Origin: Magnaporthiopsis rhizophila
Taxonomy: Eukaryota > Ascomycota > Sordariomycetes > Magnaporthales > Magnaporthaceae
Assembly: GCA_003049465.1 (NCBI GenBank)
Contig: PYSS01000096.1
Location: 62,001 to 126,000, forward strand
Direction: 5' to 3'
Length of the DNA stretch: 64,000 nt
The translations under genes and the position numbers were made by a program. Below, piece by piece: positions 12,768 to 24,080 of the stretch. How positions within the stretch are numbered: the first letter of the stretch is position 1; each line of letters starts with the position of its first letter. Below the pieces are notes generated by a model. The model was not told where the DNA came from and did no database searches. It was given only the letters and a program-made list of their open reading frames with translations.

Positions 12768-14003
12768 ATGACCAACAGTCACAAGCGAGGCCCTTGGTCG
12801 CAGGCCGAGGATCATCAGCTCATGACGCTCGTGACGCACCAGGGCGCGCTCAACTGGGTCCGCATCGCGCAGTATCTGGGCACGAGGACGCCCAAGCAGT
12901 GCCGCGAGCGGTACCACCAGAACCTCAAGCCGAGCCTGAACCACGAGCCCATCTCGCCCGAGGAGGGTGCGCAGATCGAGCGCATGGTGCACGAGATGGG
13001 CAAGCGCTGGGCCGAGATCGCACGCCGCCTGCACAACCGCTCCGACAACGCCGTCAAGAACTGGTGGAACGGGAGCCAGAACCGCCGGAAGCGAGACGGC
13101 CGGCGCAAGTCCAGCTACGGCGGCCACCACCACATCACAGCCGGCAACTACCCTAACCACATCGCCTCATCGCAGCAGCACTATTTGCCCTCACCCGCCG
13201 ACTCGGCCGCGGGACACCACCACCTACACCAACACGAACACCAGCACCAGTACCAGCACCAACCCCAGCACCAGCACCAGCACCAGCACCAGTACCAGCT
13301 CCAGCATGATGCGCACGCAGCAGCAGCGGGGCCACACCCCAACCATGCGCATACCACCTTCGACAGGTCCGAGTCCTCGTACAGCCGCGTGGGCCCGCTC
13401 GAACTACGGTCCCTCGCCGACATCCCACGCATCCTCCCGCCGCCACCGCGCCCCTCGCTCCAGGCGCCGCCGTCCCCGACCAACAGGAGCGGGAATTACG
13501 AGACGCCGCTGCCCTCGCCCTCGGCCCTGTCTCCGGGAGCCGACAGCGTCGACGGCGGGCCGGCACCTTCGCTCATGTCCGACAACGGCTCGTCCTACAG
13601 CACCTCGCCTCGCGCCTCGAACGGGGACCTGGGGTCGCCCATCGAACTGGCACCGCTCAAGAACCTGACAATCCGGCGCGGGAGCCGGGGGTACGAGCAC
13701 CATCACTCTCACCCGCACCACTACCACCCGTACCAGCGCCCGGGGTCCCTCTCGCCCACCGAGGTCAAGCTGCCGGGCTTCAGCTCGCTGGCCAGCTCGC
13801 CCTACAAGGGACCCGCCGGGCCGGAGCACTACTCGCCCAGGACTCACCAGTCGCACCTGCCCACGGCGCCCAACTCGCCCGTCAACAGCCTGCCGGCGCT
13901 GAGGATGCCGCCGCAGCAACAGCAGCGGCAGCACCAGCACCACGTCCAGCACCGGCCGTCCGCGAGCCGGGACCGCTTGGTGATCTCCAGCCTCATCAGC
14001 TGA
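12768..14003 (+). CDS. flbD: FlbD-type R2R3 MYB transcription factor
   Basis: Nuclear DNA-binding regulator; FlbD in Aspergillus acts in the fluffy pathway that starts conidiophore development. From the first ATG in the main exon the protein has 411 residues. Two MYB repeats lie at about 7-55 (tryptophans in RGPWSQAED and ALNWVRIAQ, then CRERYHQNLKPSLNHEP) and 59-108 (MGKRWAEIARRL, RSDNAVKNWWNGS), followed by a basic RRKR stretch. The phrase QNLKPSLNHEPIS and the NWWNGS end are characteristic of the FlbD/BAS1-like fungal group. A His/Gln-rich tract follows at about 149-182, then a Ser/Pro/His-rich tail typical of an activation or disordered region. A leader intron may add 33 residues from an ATG at 12520. 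The gene stands alone, with no neighbour within 10 kb on either side. Family assignment is firm; orthology and start are less certain. Confidence 0.9.
   Translation: MTNSHKRGPWSQAEDHQLMTLVTHQGALNWVRIAQYLGTRTPKQCRERYHQNLKPSLNHEPISPEEGAQIERMVHEMGKRWAEIARRLHNRSDNAVKNWWNGSQNRRKRDGRRKSSYGGHHHITAGNYPNHIASSQQHYLPSPADSAAGHHHLHQHEHQHQYQHQPQHQHQHQHQYQLQHDAHAAAAGPHPNHAHTTFDRSESSYSRVGPLELRSLADIPRILPPPPRPSLQAPPSPTNRSGNYETPLPSPSALSPGADSVDGGPAPSLMSDNGSSYSTSPRASNGDLGSPIELAPLKNLTIRRGSRGYEHHHSHPHHYHPYQRPGSLSPTEVKLPGFSSLASSPYKGPAGPEHYSPRTHQSHLPTAPNSPVNSLPALRMPPQQQQRQHQHHVQHRPSASRDRLVISSLIS
13214..13315 (+). repeat. CAC/CAG-rich His/Gln coding repeat in flbD
   Basis: Trinucleotide-like alternation of CAC and CAG codons gives a tract in which His and Gln alternate, broken by Tyr, Glu and Pro. 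Such tracts are prone to length change between strains. Confidence 0.9.
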
Positions 14004-15796
14004 ACGTTTTCTTTTGGTCTATTTGTTTTCTCTGTCGTCTTTTTTGCTTACGTGGCCTGTGAAGCCTCCTTGTCAACTCGATACCCACTTTCTATCTCTC
14101 GTTGCCGTCATTGGGGGAGGCTAGGCCTGTGTTTTTATTTGTTTGTCTACTTTTGGAAAAAAACAACGTTGAAAACCCAAGCTTTCATCGTATGATACCA
14201 CCGGCCGGGCATGCGGAAAGGCATCTTTCGTTTTATTTTATTTTTCTCTTAAATTGTTGACATGCACCAGATGATACCTTCGTTTTGGAACCCTAAATTC
14301 TTTTCATCTTTTTCTTCTCCTGTATCATGACAAAAATTACGCTTATTTCATTTTCGGACGCCGACCGGCTTTTTCTTTCTCCTTAGTTTGTTCTTTTTCT
14401 TCTCTTCTCGGGACATCACATCATCCAAATATCCCTCGAAAACAAAAAACACAAAAAAAGGTTAGTTTTCAGAGGGACATAGGACCCCTGAGTCTCATGT
14501 TTTAGTACACTTTTTTTTTTTTCTCCATTCTTTTGTTTCTCCCCTCTTTTTTTTACTATGGACACGCGAAAAATCACATGGGCGGGACACTCTTTTTCTT
14601 TTTACACAGACTCCTGTATCCAACGAGCGAGGGAAGCATTCGCTGTTTTTTTGGGGCAACACAAACGAAACGGTCGTTTTGGAAGGGGAGGGGTTGGTTC
14701 ATTTTTTGGGATTCTCTCTCGTTCATTTTTTTCTTTTGCAAAGTCTAATGGCGTGGGCGATATCAAAGGTCTCGGGGCAAAGGGAAACGCGGATCTGGGG
14801 TGCGGAATCTAGCCGACAGGGGCTTTGCTTGGGTTGGGGGATTTCTCTTGTACACAAGGATCATGGCAGCCTATTTCTCCGACAAAGAGCCGGCAGATTC
14901 TATTGCGAAAAAGAAATAAAACATACGCACACTCAAATTACTTGATGTCAAACACGGCGGTGCCTGCATGTCGTTTGGAAAGTAATCTTTTTCACGAAAC
15001 GGTAAATTTTATCCCATTACCGACGACGAACAATAAGAGTTGTTTTTTTTCACTGCGTCTTTCATGGCCAGAACGAAAGGAGGGGCGGGCCCAGGCGCTT
15101 GCTGCAGGCGGCTCGAAAGAGGCACGGCGCCCTCCGTATTAGAACCGAACAGGATAGGATGGGATGGGATGGTGTAGCGGCGCTCACGGGGAGGGGAGGG
15201 GAGTGACGAAAGAAGAAGGAAATGTCGAGCAACGGCCGTGACGGGGAACCACGCCAAACCGCCTGAGGAGGCTGGTTGGCTGGCACCCTACGAAAGGACC
15301 TACCTAGGCAGGTAGGTACATGCACAAACGGGGAAGGCGGGCAGGCTGGGCTGGTTATACGGTATTGCAACAAATGAATGTGCTGCTTTTTTGCTTTCCA
15401 CCCTCCACTGTTCAGCTGGCATCGTCCACCCCTTCACCCGTCGCTCTTGCCCGTTTGCGGACTCGGCCACGCAATGCCGGCATGCCGGGCTAACCATCTA
15501 TCCACTCGCTCCGCCCTCTGTCTCTTGTCTCTGTCTGTCTCTGGAAACAGGTGTGGGTGGGACTGACTTGGGGTGTGCGTGAGTTGTGCAGTAGCCGCCG
15601 CTGAAAGGACAGGACGAGGAGGCCAGGCCAGGCGCCTCGGCGAGGATGGGGCCACCGGCTGGAAGTGAGAAGTGGGTTGGTGTGGGTGGTGTGGTGTGGT
15701 GTATGAGCAAAAAAAAAAAAAAAAAAGTGTGTGAATGTGGATGTGGATGTGCGCGTATGCAGGAGCTCCTCCACGACCGTTTTCTTTTTTGCAACA

Positions 15797-15831
15797 GGTA
15801 CATAGACAGGTAGGTAGGTAGGTAGGGAGGG
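15797..15831. repeat. (TAGG)n tetranucleotide repeat
   Basis: Four to five tandem TAGG units within a stretch also holding AGGTACAT. It is one of many similar copies across the intergenic DNA of this window. Confidence 0.85.
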
Positions 15832-16263
15832 TTGGCCCTGTCATCTCGCCCGGGAGGAGTGAGTGGGAAGAAGCCTGACGGTGGAGCAACAAAAACGACA
15901 ACTGGCAACTGACTGGCAGTGAAGGAGAGCAAGACAGCAGGACAGGGGTACAAAAGATGATCCATCCGGAGGCGGGCTGGCTGGCTGATCGTCGCTAGGG
16001 GAGGTGGGAACTTCCCATGACTGCGACTACTACTGCTACTACGACTACTGTTACGACGGGAGTGTTGTGTGTGTCTCCCATCGTTATCCGAGGGTATTTG
16101 CTCATCTGCGCAATGGCAAAAAAAAAAAAAAAAAAAGGGAAATGGACATGCCACGCACGGCAGGGTTTGTGACGTCTCATCCCATCTTATTTTTCTCTCT
16201 GCCGCCCGCCCGGCGGCGGCGGTTGAGTTTTGTTGGAGGGGTCTTTGCTCTTGCATTAGATCA

Positions 16264-16300
16264 CATACACACACACACACACACACACTCACTCACTCAC
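16264..16300. repeat. (CA)n / (TCAC)n compound microsatellite
   Basis: About eleven CA units followed directly by three to four TCAC units, in non-coding DNA. Confidence 0.9.
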
Positions 16301-16731
16301 ACGCGGGTCTGAGGGTTCGGTTCGGCGACGGCCGGGCAGCCAGCCAGCCAGCCACTCGCCTCACATCCTCTGGGAGAGAACGAACGGACAAGACTGAGCG
16401 GCAGCAAGGGCAGGGGGGGATGGATGCCCTGCCCTGCCTTGCCTTTGCCCTGTCACAACTTTGACCATCGGGAGACGAGCCGTCGCTTCCTTGGCAACAT
16501 GGGATAAAAAAAAAAAGGGCCTGTCTGCTACGGCACCGGTTGGACTTTGTTTTCCGGGCGTAGATGTGGTGGAGGAAAATGACCATCGTTCGGGACGCCT
16601 TTTGTAGGAAATAAGGCCGTGAGGCGGAGTATCAATCGCTCGCAGTCCTGCCTAGTGTGGTCTTTGATCTACATGGGTCTTTTCCGCTCATCCCTTTGCA
16701 AGGTTGGTTAGGTGTTTGGTTCAGCCCAGTA

Positions 16732-16755
16732 AAAAAAAAAAAAAAAAAAAAAAAA
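16732..16755. repeat. Poly(A) tract
   Basis: Twenty-four consecutive A bases in the flbD downstream region. Confidence 0.95.
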
Positions 16756-17143
16756 CCCCTGTCCAGCTGGAAAAGAGAGCGAGACCGCCGACCACCGACG
16801 TCCTCCCGTGATGGCCCTCCCCTATCACCTATGCTTTTTCGGCGGACGGGGCAGCTTTGCCAGCCCCCGGCTCGTCACATTGGCAATGAATGTCCGTTAC
16901 CCTTCCTTCTTCTCTCCACCTAGGTAGGCAACCTACCCCTGCCCGTCAAACCAAAAATACATTATTTTTGTTCCCGTTGCAATCTTTTTCCAGCGAAGTT
17001 TTTGCGGCAAGAGTGGGTGGGGAACTTTCTTCCTCTCCCCCCTCCCCCTGCGCCCCGGCTGATCAGCTGGATGATCGTCATAGTGGGCCTCAATTATGTG
17101 TGGATCTGGTGACAGCGATGCTACCTGTGCGGCCAGCAGAAAG

Positions 17144-17167
17144 AAAAAAAAAAAAAAAAAAAAAAAA
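17144..17167. repeat. Poly(A) tract
   Basis: Twenty-four consecutive A bases, about 400 bases from the previous tract. Confidence 0.95.
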
Positions 17168-17556
17168 TTGAATCGGGAGAGCAGACAGACAGCGGCAGAC
17201 GGGATCTCTGTCGGTGAATCTCTTTGTCTCCATCCCGATTGCACAGCTGCCTCCCCCAAAATTGGCAGTGCCGATCTTTACTGTAACCTGAATGTTCCAG
17301 CCTGCCTGCCCTGCCCGGTTAGGTAATCAGACCAAGGCCTGGTGCTCCTCCGATTCGCCCGCATAGGTCCCCCAGAGAATCCAGATCGATTGGGCGTTCG
17401 CACTGCCCGCTGCCAGCTGGACATAATGCCTCGCTTGCCTGCATTATTTGCACGCTTTCAACGCCGATCTGATTCCAAATTAGACCGAAAATTGCAAACC
17501 TCATCAAAAAAGGGGTGCGCCTATTCAATTCTGCGTAGATCTGTTCGATCCCTCTC

Positions 17557-17579
17557 CTCTCTCTCTCTCTCTCTCTCTC
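17557..17579. repeat. (CT)n microsatellite
   Basis: About eleven uninterrupted CT units, preceded by further CT-rich sequence. Confidence 0.95.
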
Positions 17580-18723
17580 GATCTCTCCACCGCCGCCGTC
17601 GTCATCGCGATCCCGGCATCATCGCCAGCGGATTGCGATCGAAGACGCCATGACCCCTGCAGCCGACGGCGCCGGCGCCGGCGTCTAAAATGATGATGGG
17701 CAACGGCGCGCTCTTTTTTCTTGTCTGACGGTGGTGGTGGCGAGTCGGGAGAGCCCAATCAGGCGGTGCTGTATACGGTAGCGGGCCAAGTTAGTGTTTT
17801 TCTGTCAGCCTCAAATCGTAAAACCTAACCTTAACTCCGGTAGCGTTGGAGCGAGCTCGGGAGAAGGGAGGCGGAAGGCATGACAAAGTCATTCCGGAGA
17901 GGTTCAGCTGGTGATGCTGAGGTGTCCAATAGTGCTCCCTTGTTTCTTGGCTCACTCTCCCTACAATTTCCGTCTCTCTTTTTTTTTTTTTTTTTCTTTC
18001 TTTCGCACACATTACGACGAGCCCATCCTAGCGATAATGATGATGTGTTCTTGTGCCTTGGCGAAACAGCCCAGCCAGCCCGGGAATTCCGAGTGCCATC
18101 TCGGTGTTACTTGTAATATGGGCCAATACCACACAAATCAACTGGAACCCCCCGCACGTCCGTTGTCGGGTAGGGCGGCCTAGCAGAGCAGCCAGCCAGC
18201 CAGCGGATGGGGAGGGGAGGGGTGGATGGAGGAAAATCAGCCCGGGCGTCTGGCGCCTTGCGCACTGTGTACATACAACAGTCACCTCACCCGGATTTTC
18301 CGCCCCGCTTTTTTGAGGAACTTCCCGACTGGGTCTCTCGTGGGCCCGCTGGGCGCTTGCCCGAATAATCAGTCAATTTTCACACAACGGGAGCCGCTCA
18401 ACGAGTCAGTCGGAGCTGCATTCGCGTCCATTGGATAAATGGATTGGAGCACGATATGTACAAAGTTTGAGACCTGGTGGATTCCCGTGTAACGGGATAT
18501 GTGCCGCCCTCGTACACGCAGCTATAAACCACGACATATGAAAAAGGTTGTGGATAAGAAGAAACGTTGTGTGGGTTGGCTCCCAAGTCCAGCCTAGCCC
18601 AATCCAGATGCAGCCAAGTGGATCAAATTTCCTGTGGGGGTGGGGTTTTGATGTTTCGGATGTTTCGAGGATCTGTCGCAGGGGTACCCCAGCTGTCTTT
18701 CTGGATTTTTTTCTTTCCTTTCC

Positions 18724-18736
18724 TTTTTTTTTTTTT

Positions 18737-18768
<32 letters not shown>
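18724..18768. repeat. Poly(T) tract
   Basis: Forty-five bases, all T except a single C at 18749. Confidence 0.95.
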
Positions 18769-21700
18769 CTCGTGTTCCTGTCCAGTCAATCAATCAATCA
18801 CGTTAGGCAGAAAGCCAGCCGCCCCCGTCCGGCTTGGATCGCTGCCGTTTTTCTGCACCCGCGACCCGGTTCTTGCATGTTTCAACGCCCGAACCGCCTC
18901 CGACGGTGCCGATGATGACGGCTGTCCAGGGAATGGGATCCTTCCACAGATCTGGGATGTGAACGCAATATCTCCCCTCGTGTTCATTTATCCCAAAAAG
19001 GCACTAGAAAAGAACAACCCTGTGTGCTCGCTTACTTATGCATAAAAGACGATCCGCACAACCTCTCTCCCCCAGCGTAACTCGTGTGAGCTATTTGTCC
19101 GAGGCAGGCAGGCAGGCAAAGTCTTCCCCTCAGACGCTTGCGTCGGCTAATGCCCCGTCCAGGATCTCAGGACGGCGTCCTCGTGTCGTAAAACGGTTGG
19201 GAAAATGGCCGGGAGGATGACGCCCCCTGGTGTCACCGACTTAAAAAGCGTCATCCGGATGGCACCGCATGAGTGGTCGGGGCACTCGTGCATGGAGCCC
19301 CGAGAAATCGAGCCTCAGCGATATCGTGTTTACTGATCCGGACGTGCTAGGAGTCGGGTCCGGCGGCCAATCCGAAGGGCGGGTTGCCTAAGAACAAGGA
19401 AGAGGGCTAGTGAGCGCCATCCCATCTTTTTTCCCGCCCCTGCTAGTCCCGAGACGGTTTGGTGAGGGCCGTTCGTTTTTTGGGCTTGAAAGGCCAGCTG
19501 TCAGCTTTTCTCGCGCCCTTGCTGACAGGACATTAGCTTCTGTCTCTAGTTCATCCTCCCGGGCTTATTATCGCCATACCGTGGTGTATGATGACGGGTC
19601 GGAAACGGCCAAGCAGAGAGCATAGCATGGTGATCTTCTGACCGATCCGGAGAAGACGCGGAATCCCCCGCATCGGGCTCCTCAGCGTCTCGTCACACCG
19701 CGTCATCACGGCTCGCAAACGTGATCATGACGATGATGGTGGCCAGGTCCCAAGTATCCGGCGGTCTGGCGTTTCACTTTCGGAAGCAGCAACAGAGGCT
19801 GTGCAGCATTCTCGCCCTCCCGGACGCGCAACCCCCGGCACGATAATGGATGGGTAATCCTGTACGGAATCATTTCGGAGGCCTCCCCGTTCCGGGAATG
19901 TGGGCAGGAAATGCGAGATGGGCCGTTGGAAGGATCTGACTGGGGAGGGGTACTAAGAAAAAGAAGAAGAAAAAAAGGTGCATGGGTGGTTCTGTTGTGG
20001 ATGGATGCCCAATCGGATTCATGAAGCGAGGGTCAATAACGGACAAGAAAAAAAATGGCATTCTATAGATGTGGATAGGGAAAAAAGAAAGGCAACCTTG
20101 AAGCAGGGAACTTTTTTTTCCAGCCGCTTGCAGGGGAGGGTGGGAAGGGATGTGAGTATGAGGATGAGGGGAAGGGCGGGAATCGGGCAGGCAGCTCAGA
20201 CCCGCCCCGGCGGCCCCAAGAGAATCTGCTCGGGGCCGTTCGATGCAAGATCTAACCCGAGATCGTGCGTCGTAGCACTGCCTCGGTGTGTCGGTTTACT
20301 TTTCTTCATTGCCTGCCGGGATGCGAGGGGATTGTCATTGCCCACATGAGAAGAGAAAAAAAAGTCGCAATCAAGAACAAACAGGAGTAATTCCCGAGAT
20401 GATGCAGCCGGCCGAGGCCAGCCAGTCGTTTCTTTTTTTTCTGGGCCTTTTCTCAGATCCGATCGTGGCGACAACGGCCGTCGTAAGCCGTTTTGCATCT
20501 CGTCCACCCATCTCTCTTTTTTCCGTTCCCCGCCCCCCGCCCCGATCCCTGCCCGGTGCGACATGAAACGCCGTGAGCTGCTGCTGGTTTGCACACACGC
20601 TCATACACGCCCAGAGTGCAAAAGAAAAATAAGGTCCGTCGGGGTTGGGCATGTTTCTGCCACCCGAACCACGGTTTCAATTGTTTTTTTTTCTGTGTCT
20701 CGTCCCAAGACCGTTTGATCTGAGTCGGGTTTTACAAAAGATCTGCTTTTTTGTCTTGTGGCCTGGCCTGGCCCTTTTTTGTTTGGCTGGTTTACGACGA
20801 GCTCTTTCGACACCACACACCGGTCGGTCGATCGATCCAAGGAGAAACAAACAAGAGCAGAACAGAGATTGCCGGTTCCAACATCTATCTCCTACGGTAA
20901 CCTTGTGCCTTGGACACACTACCTACCTACACCTACCACCTCTGCGCGGCGGTGGTGTCGTCGACCGGAGCTCGAGCCCAATCCGGAAGTGTACACCGAA
21001 CCGGAATCATCTCCAGCCAGCCCCCCTCGCTCCCTCACCCCTCCCTTCTCCCCTTGGGTCCCGACACCGCAACCTCGACTGCTTCCCGGTCCAGGGTTTG
21101 CGCCGAGCGGTAGCGGTCCCGGAGATCTGGGTCATCGTGGAGGAAGGAGACCACACCCACTTTTTTTCTTTCTCTTGTTCCTTCTCTGTTCCTTCGCCTA
21201 AACGACGCCCCGCTCTAAAAATTGAACTGAAGGGATCAAGGCGACCCACAGAAAATAGAGATAGATTTCCCTCTGATCCCTCTGGTTCATTCACACGGAA
21301 AACAAGACATATGTCCCAGCAAACCGGGCACCGGGGACGCTCTCGTACAACCAAACTCCAATCCCCGCGCCTTCTATGTATGAAGGCCCGGCCGACCGAC
21401 CAGTCGTCTTTACAGTCTCACCCTTCTCTCATCCTCACCCTCCCCGCCCCGAGACCTGCGCCTCGTTTGTCTGGCTTCTTCTGCACCGGTATCGTATCGC
21501 CCCTGAGACAGAAACAGGTAAAGAGCCCACCAGAGTCTGGACCAGGGCGTGTGTGTGTCTGTGCGTCTGGTTCCTCTCATGAAAGCTGCCCGTCTGGGGA
21601 GCGTCCGGTCCAGCTGCTGTCACTCCCATTGTGCCATCCGAAGAAAAAGAAAGAAAGAGCTTCAAGAGCACGTGCGTGCGTTGGTGCCTCGGGACGGGCC

Positions 21701-22295
21701 CCCTTTTTTTGGCCTTTTCCGCGCAAAAGTCAAGCTCGGCCCATGTTTGACTTTTTTTCCCCTTCGGTGCGAACGTGCGTGGCACAGGCAGAAAAACACC
21801 AACAACAATATTGAGATCATCATCTTCCATCTCCCACCTGCCATGCATGAATGCGCGCACATGTGGCCGCCGTAAACCTAAACAACCGCCGGCCTGATGT
21901 AACGTGTCAGGGAACAAACCGAACCGGGCCGCAAGGACCTCTTTCGCCACATGCCCTTCTTCATTTTTCTGGTTCTGTTTCCGACAAGAGTGTACAGTCA
22001 AAACGGACGCGGGCCTCGTTCGGCCCCTCTCGGTCGGGAGTGCCAGGCGAACTCTATCTAGGCCTTCCTGTTTTGTCGTTCACACCCCACGGCCTGCATC
22101 CGACAAACACCATCTGCTTTTATGCTTTATCCGTCAAACTTCATGCCGGCCCGTTTTCGCCACACATCAAGCTTTTTTCTTGGCCCCTTCTCTCCGCCGA
22201 AAGCCTTTTTCGCTAAGCATAAAAACAAACACCGAAAGACCGGATCAGGGGGAAAGGGACCAACCACACCAATCAACACAGACGGGCCCGACACT

Positions 22296-22317
22296 AAAAA
22301 AAAAAAAAAAAAAAAAA
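22296..22317. repeat. Poly(A) tract
   Basis: Twenty-two consecutive A bases in non-coding DNA. Confidence 0.95.
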
Positions 22318-23936
22318 CAAAAACAAAACAAGCATGTTCCTTATTGGCAAAAAGAGACAGGAGGGGGAGTGCCTGTATGTTATGTAGGTACCTAACATAG
22401 AGATGAGGGGAAATGGGCTGTCATTACCTAAAAAACCCGCCTTGTGAGACGGTTCACAAAGCCCCAGCCTCGCGAGGTCGAGACTCTGCCTCAAAAGGAA
22501 CCTTGCTTCATCCACATCCAACCGTGGAACGCCATTGCATCACGATCACCTTTTTTTTCCCTTCCCTTACCAAATAAGAAAGAGCAGTAGCAGCCCGTGC
22601 CAGCCACCGCTCGACGGTGCACGGGATGGAGTCTACATTGGACCACTTCAACCTCCCCCCTGCATGTCATGCACGAGGGGAGGGAAAGTTCCGTCGAGCC
22701 GTATCACCGCCATCCGCCATCCGCAACACAGGCCGGCGCCGGTCAGGCCACGGGTGGTGTCATGGCAGTTTGCCCTGACGTATGTGGTGTCCTCTACAAA
22801 CACGGGGCCGTGTACTTTTCTCCTCCAGTCTCTCGCAAAGAAGAATAAGGGGTTGCGGGACGAAGGGCCGGGAGATAATAGGGGACATGCAGTAGCCAAA
22901 GCCAGAAACACAAACTCCATCCATCTGCTACCTGTGAATGTACCTTAGTACCTGTTCCTGACCCAAGGAATGGGGTGTACGTGGATCCAAAGGGGAGAAA
23001 AAGAAAAGAGAAAAAGGGACACACCCGAGTGAGGGTTGATAACGTCCAACATTCCAGCCCACAGCAGGCAAATAACAGCAAAAAAGGCCGCGTGTATTCC
23101 CCCCACAACAAACAAAAAAAGACCCAGACGTCGTCGACCGGAGCCAGCTCCGAGAAGCAAAAAGGAGGGAGGGGTAGGAGGGACTGGAACGTGTAACAAC
23201 AACAAAAAGAAAGTCGCGCAAACAACCCCAGTACATGGTGGGCTAGACTTGTGTGGTAACGGTAGTGAGGTATGCTACTGCCCCGGGGTATGTTACCATA
23301 CCATCCCACTGGATGCCATACCATCGCACGGTGCATCAAGCGCGGACGGCACCGGCGGTCTGGGTGTTATTTCCAGGCCTTGTGTGGCATTTGTGTGACC
23401 GTCCAGTGCTGTGCGGAACGAAAGCCGCGGTGTCAGTGTTTGCTAGTGAAAAGAGTAAGGCAAAAAAAAAAAAAAACAAAAAAAAAAACCGGGGACAACA
23501 GGCCAGAACACTTGACACTAAGCACTTGCAAATCCGGAGCTAGTCACGGCCCTAGGCCCCTAGGCCCCAAGCCTCTAGGAATCGAGACTCTGTTGAGGGG
23601 AACGTGTGTGTTACATACAGTGTTTTAGTCTGTGTGTGAAAAGGTAATCCAACAGCCACAAGTTGTTTGCAGATCCCTTGATCTACTGCTGAAGCAACCC
23701 GTCGTGAGAGAGACGTCCCACGATCCTCTCGCAAATCGCCCGGAGGAGCTTGCCCGGAGAAAAAGAGACTAGAGACTAGCTTGAAAGACAAAAAAGAAGC
23801 CATGACAAAGATGTTCGCCTCCGAGGCGTATCCTTGCCAGATCCCCTGAGAAAAGTTTGTGAGAGAGCGAGAGAAAAGAGAAATTGATGAACAAGATATC
23901 AACACCCCACCCTACCTACACTACCAAGTAGTCTGC

Positions 23937-23959
23937 TTTTTTTTTTTTTTTTTTTTTTT
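23937..23959. repeat. Poly(T) tract
   Basis: Twenty-three T bases about 120 bases beyond the stop codon of the adjacent minus-strand gene, so possibly in or near its 3' region. Confidence 0.95.
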
Positions 23960-24080
23960 CAGATCTAGCCCAGAGATAAATTCTGACCAGGCCAAGCTGA
24001 CTCGTCGTGGGCAAGGAAGGCGTGTGGGGAGCTGAAATCATAACAGGCCACACTACGCCTTAGGGGCTGGATTTTGTATC

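Larger units (their letters stand above)
14004..24080. other. 10 kb gene-poor region downstream of flbD
   Basis: No recognisable gene. The first kilobase after the flbD stop is T-rich and probably holds its 3' UTR. Elsewhere the stretch holds homopolymers (16732-16755, 17144-17167, 18724-18768, 22296-22317, 23937-23959), CA and CT microsatellites and scattered TAGG and CCAG repeats. The longest open frame (20651-21814, +, ATG start, about 387 residues) is rich in Pro, Ser, Arg and Phe and shows no domain, so I do not call it a gene. Non-coding transcripts could be present but cannot be read from sequence alone. Confidence 0.6.

Noticed and set aside
15498..16292. 264-codon minus-strand frame downstream of flbD
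   Set aside because: Mainly translation of CA repeats, poly(T) and pyrimidine tracts; no domain and no good start.
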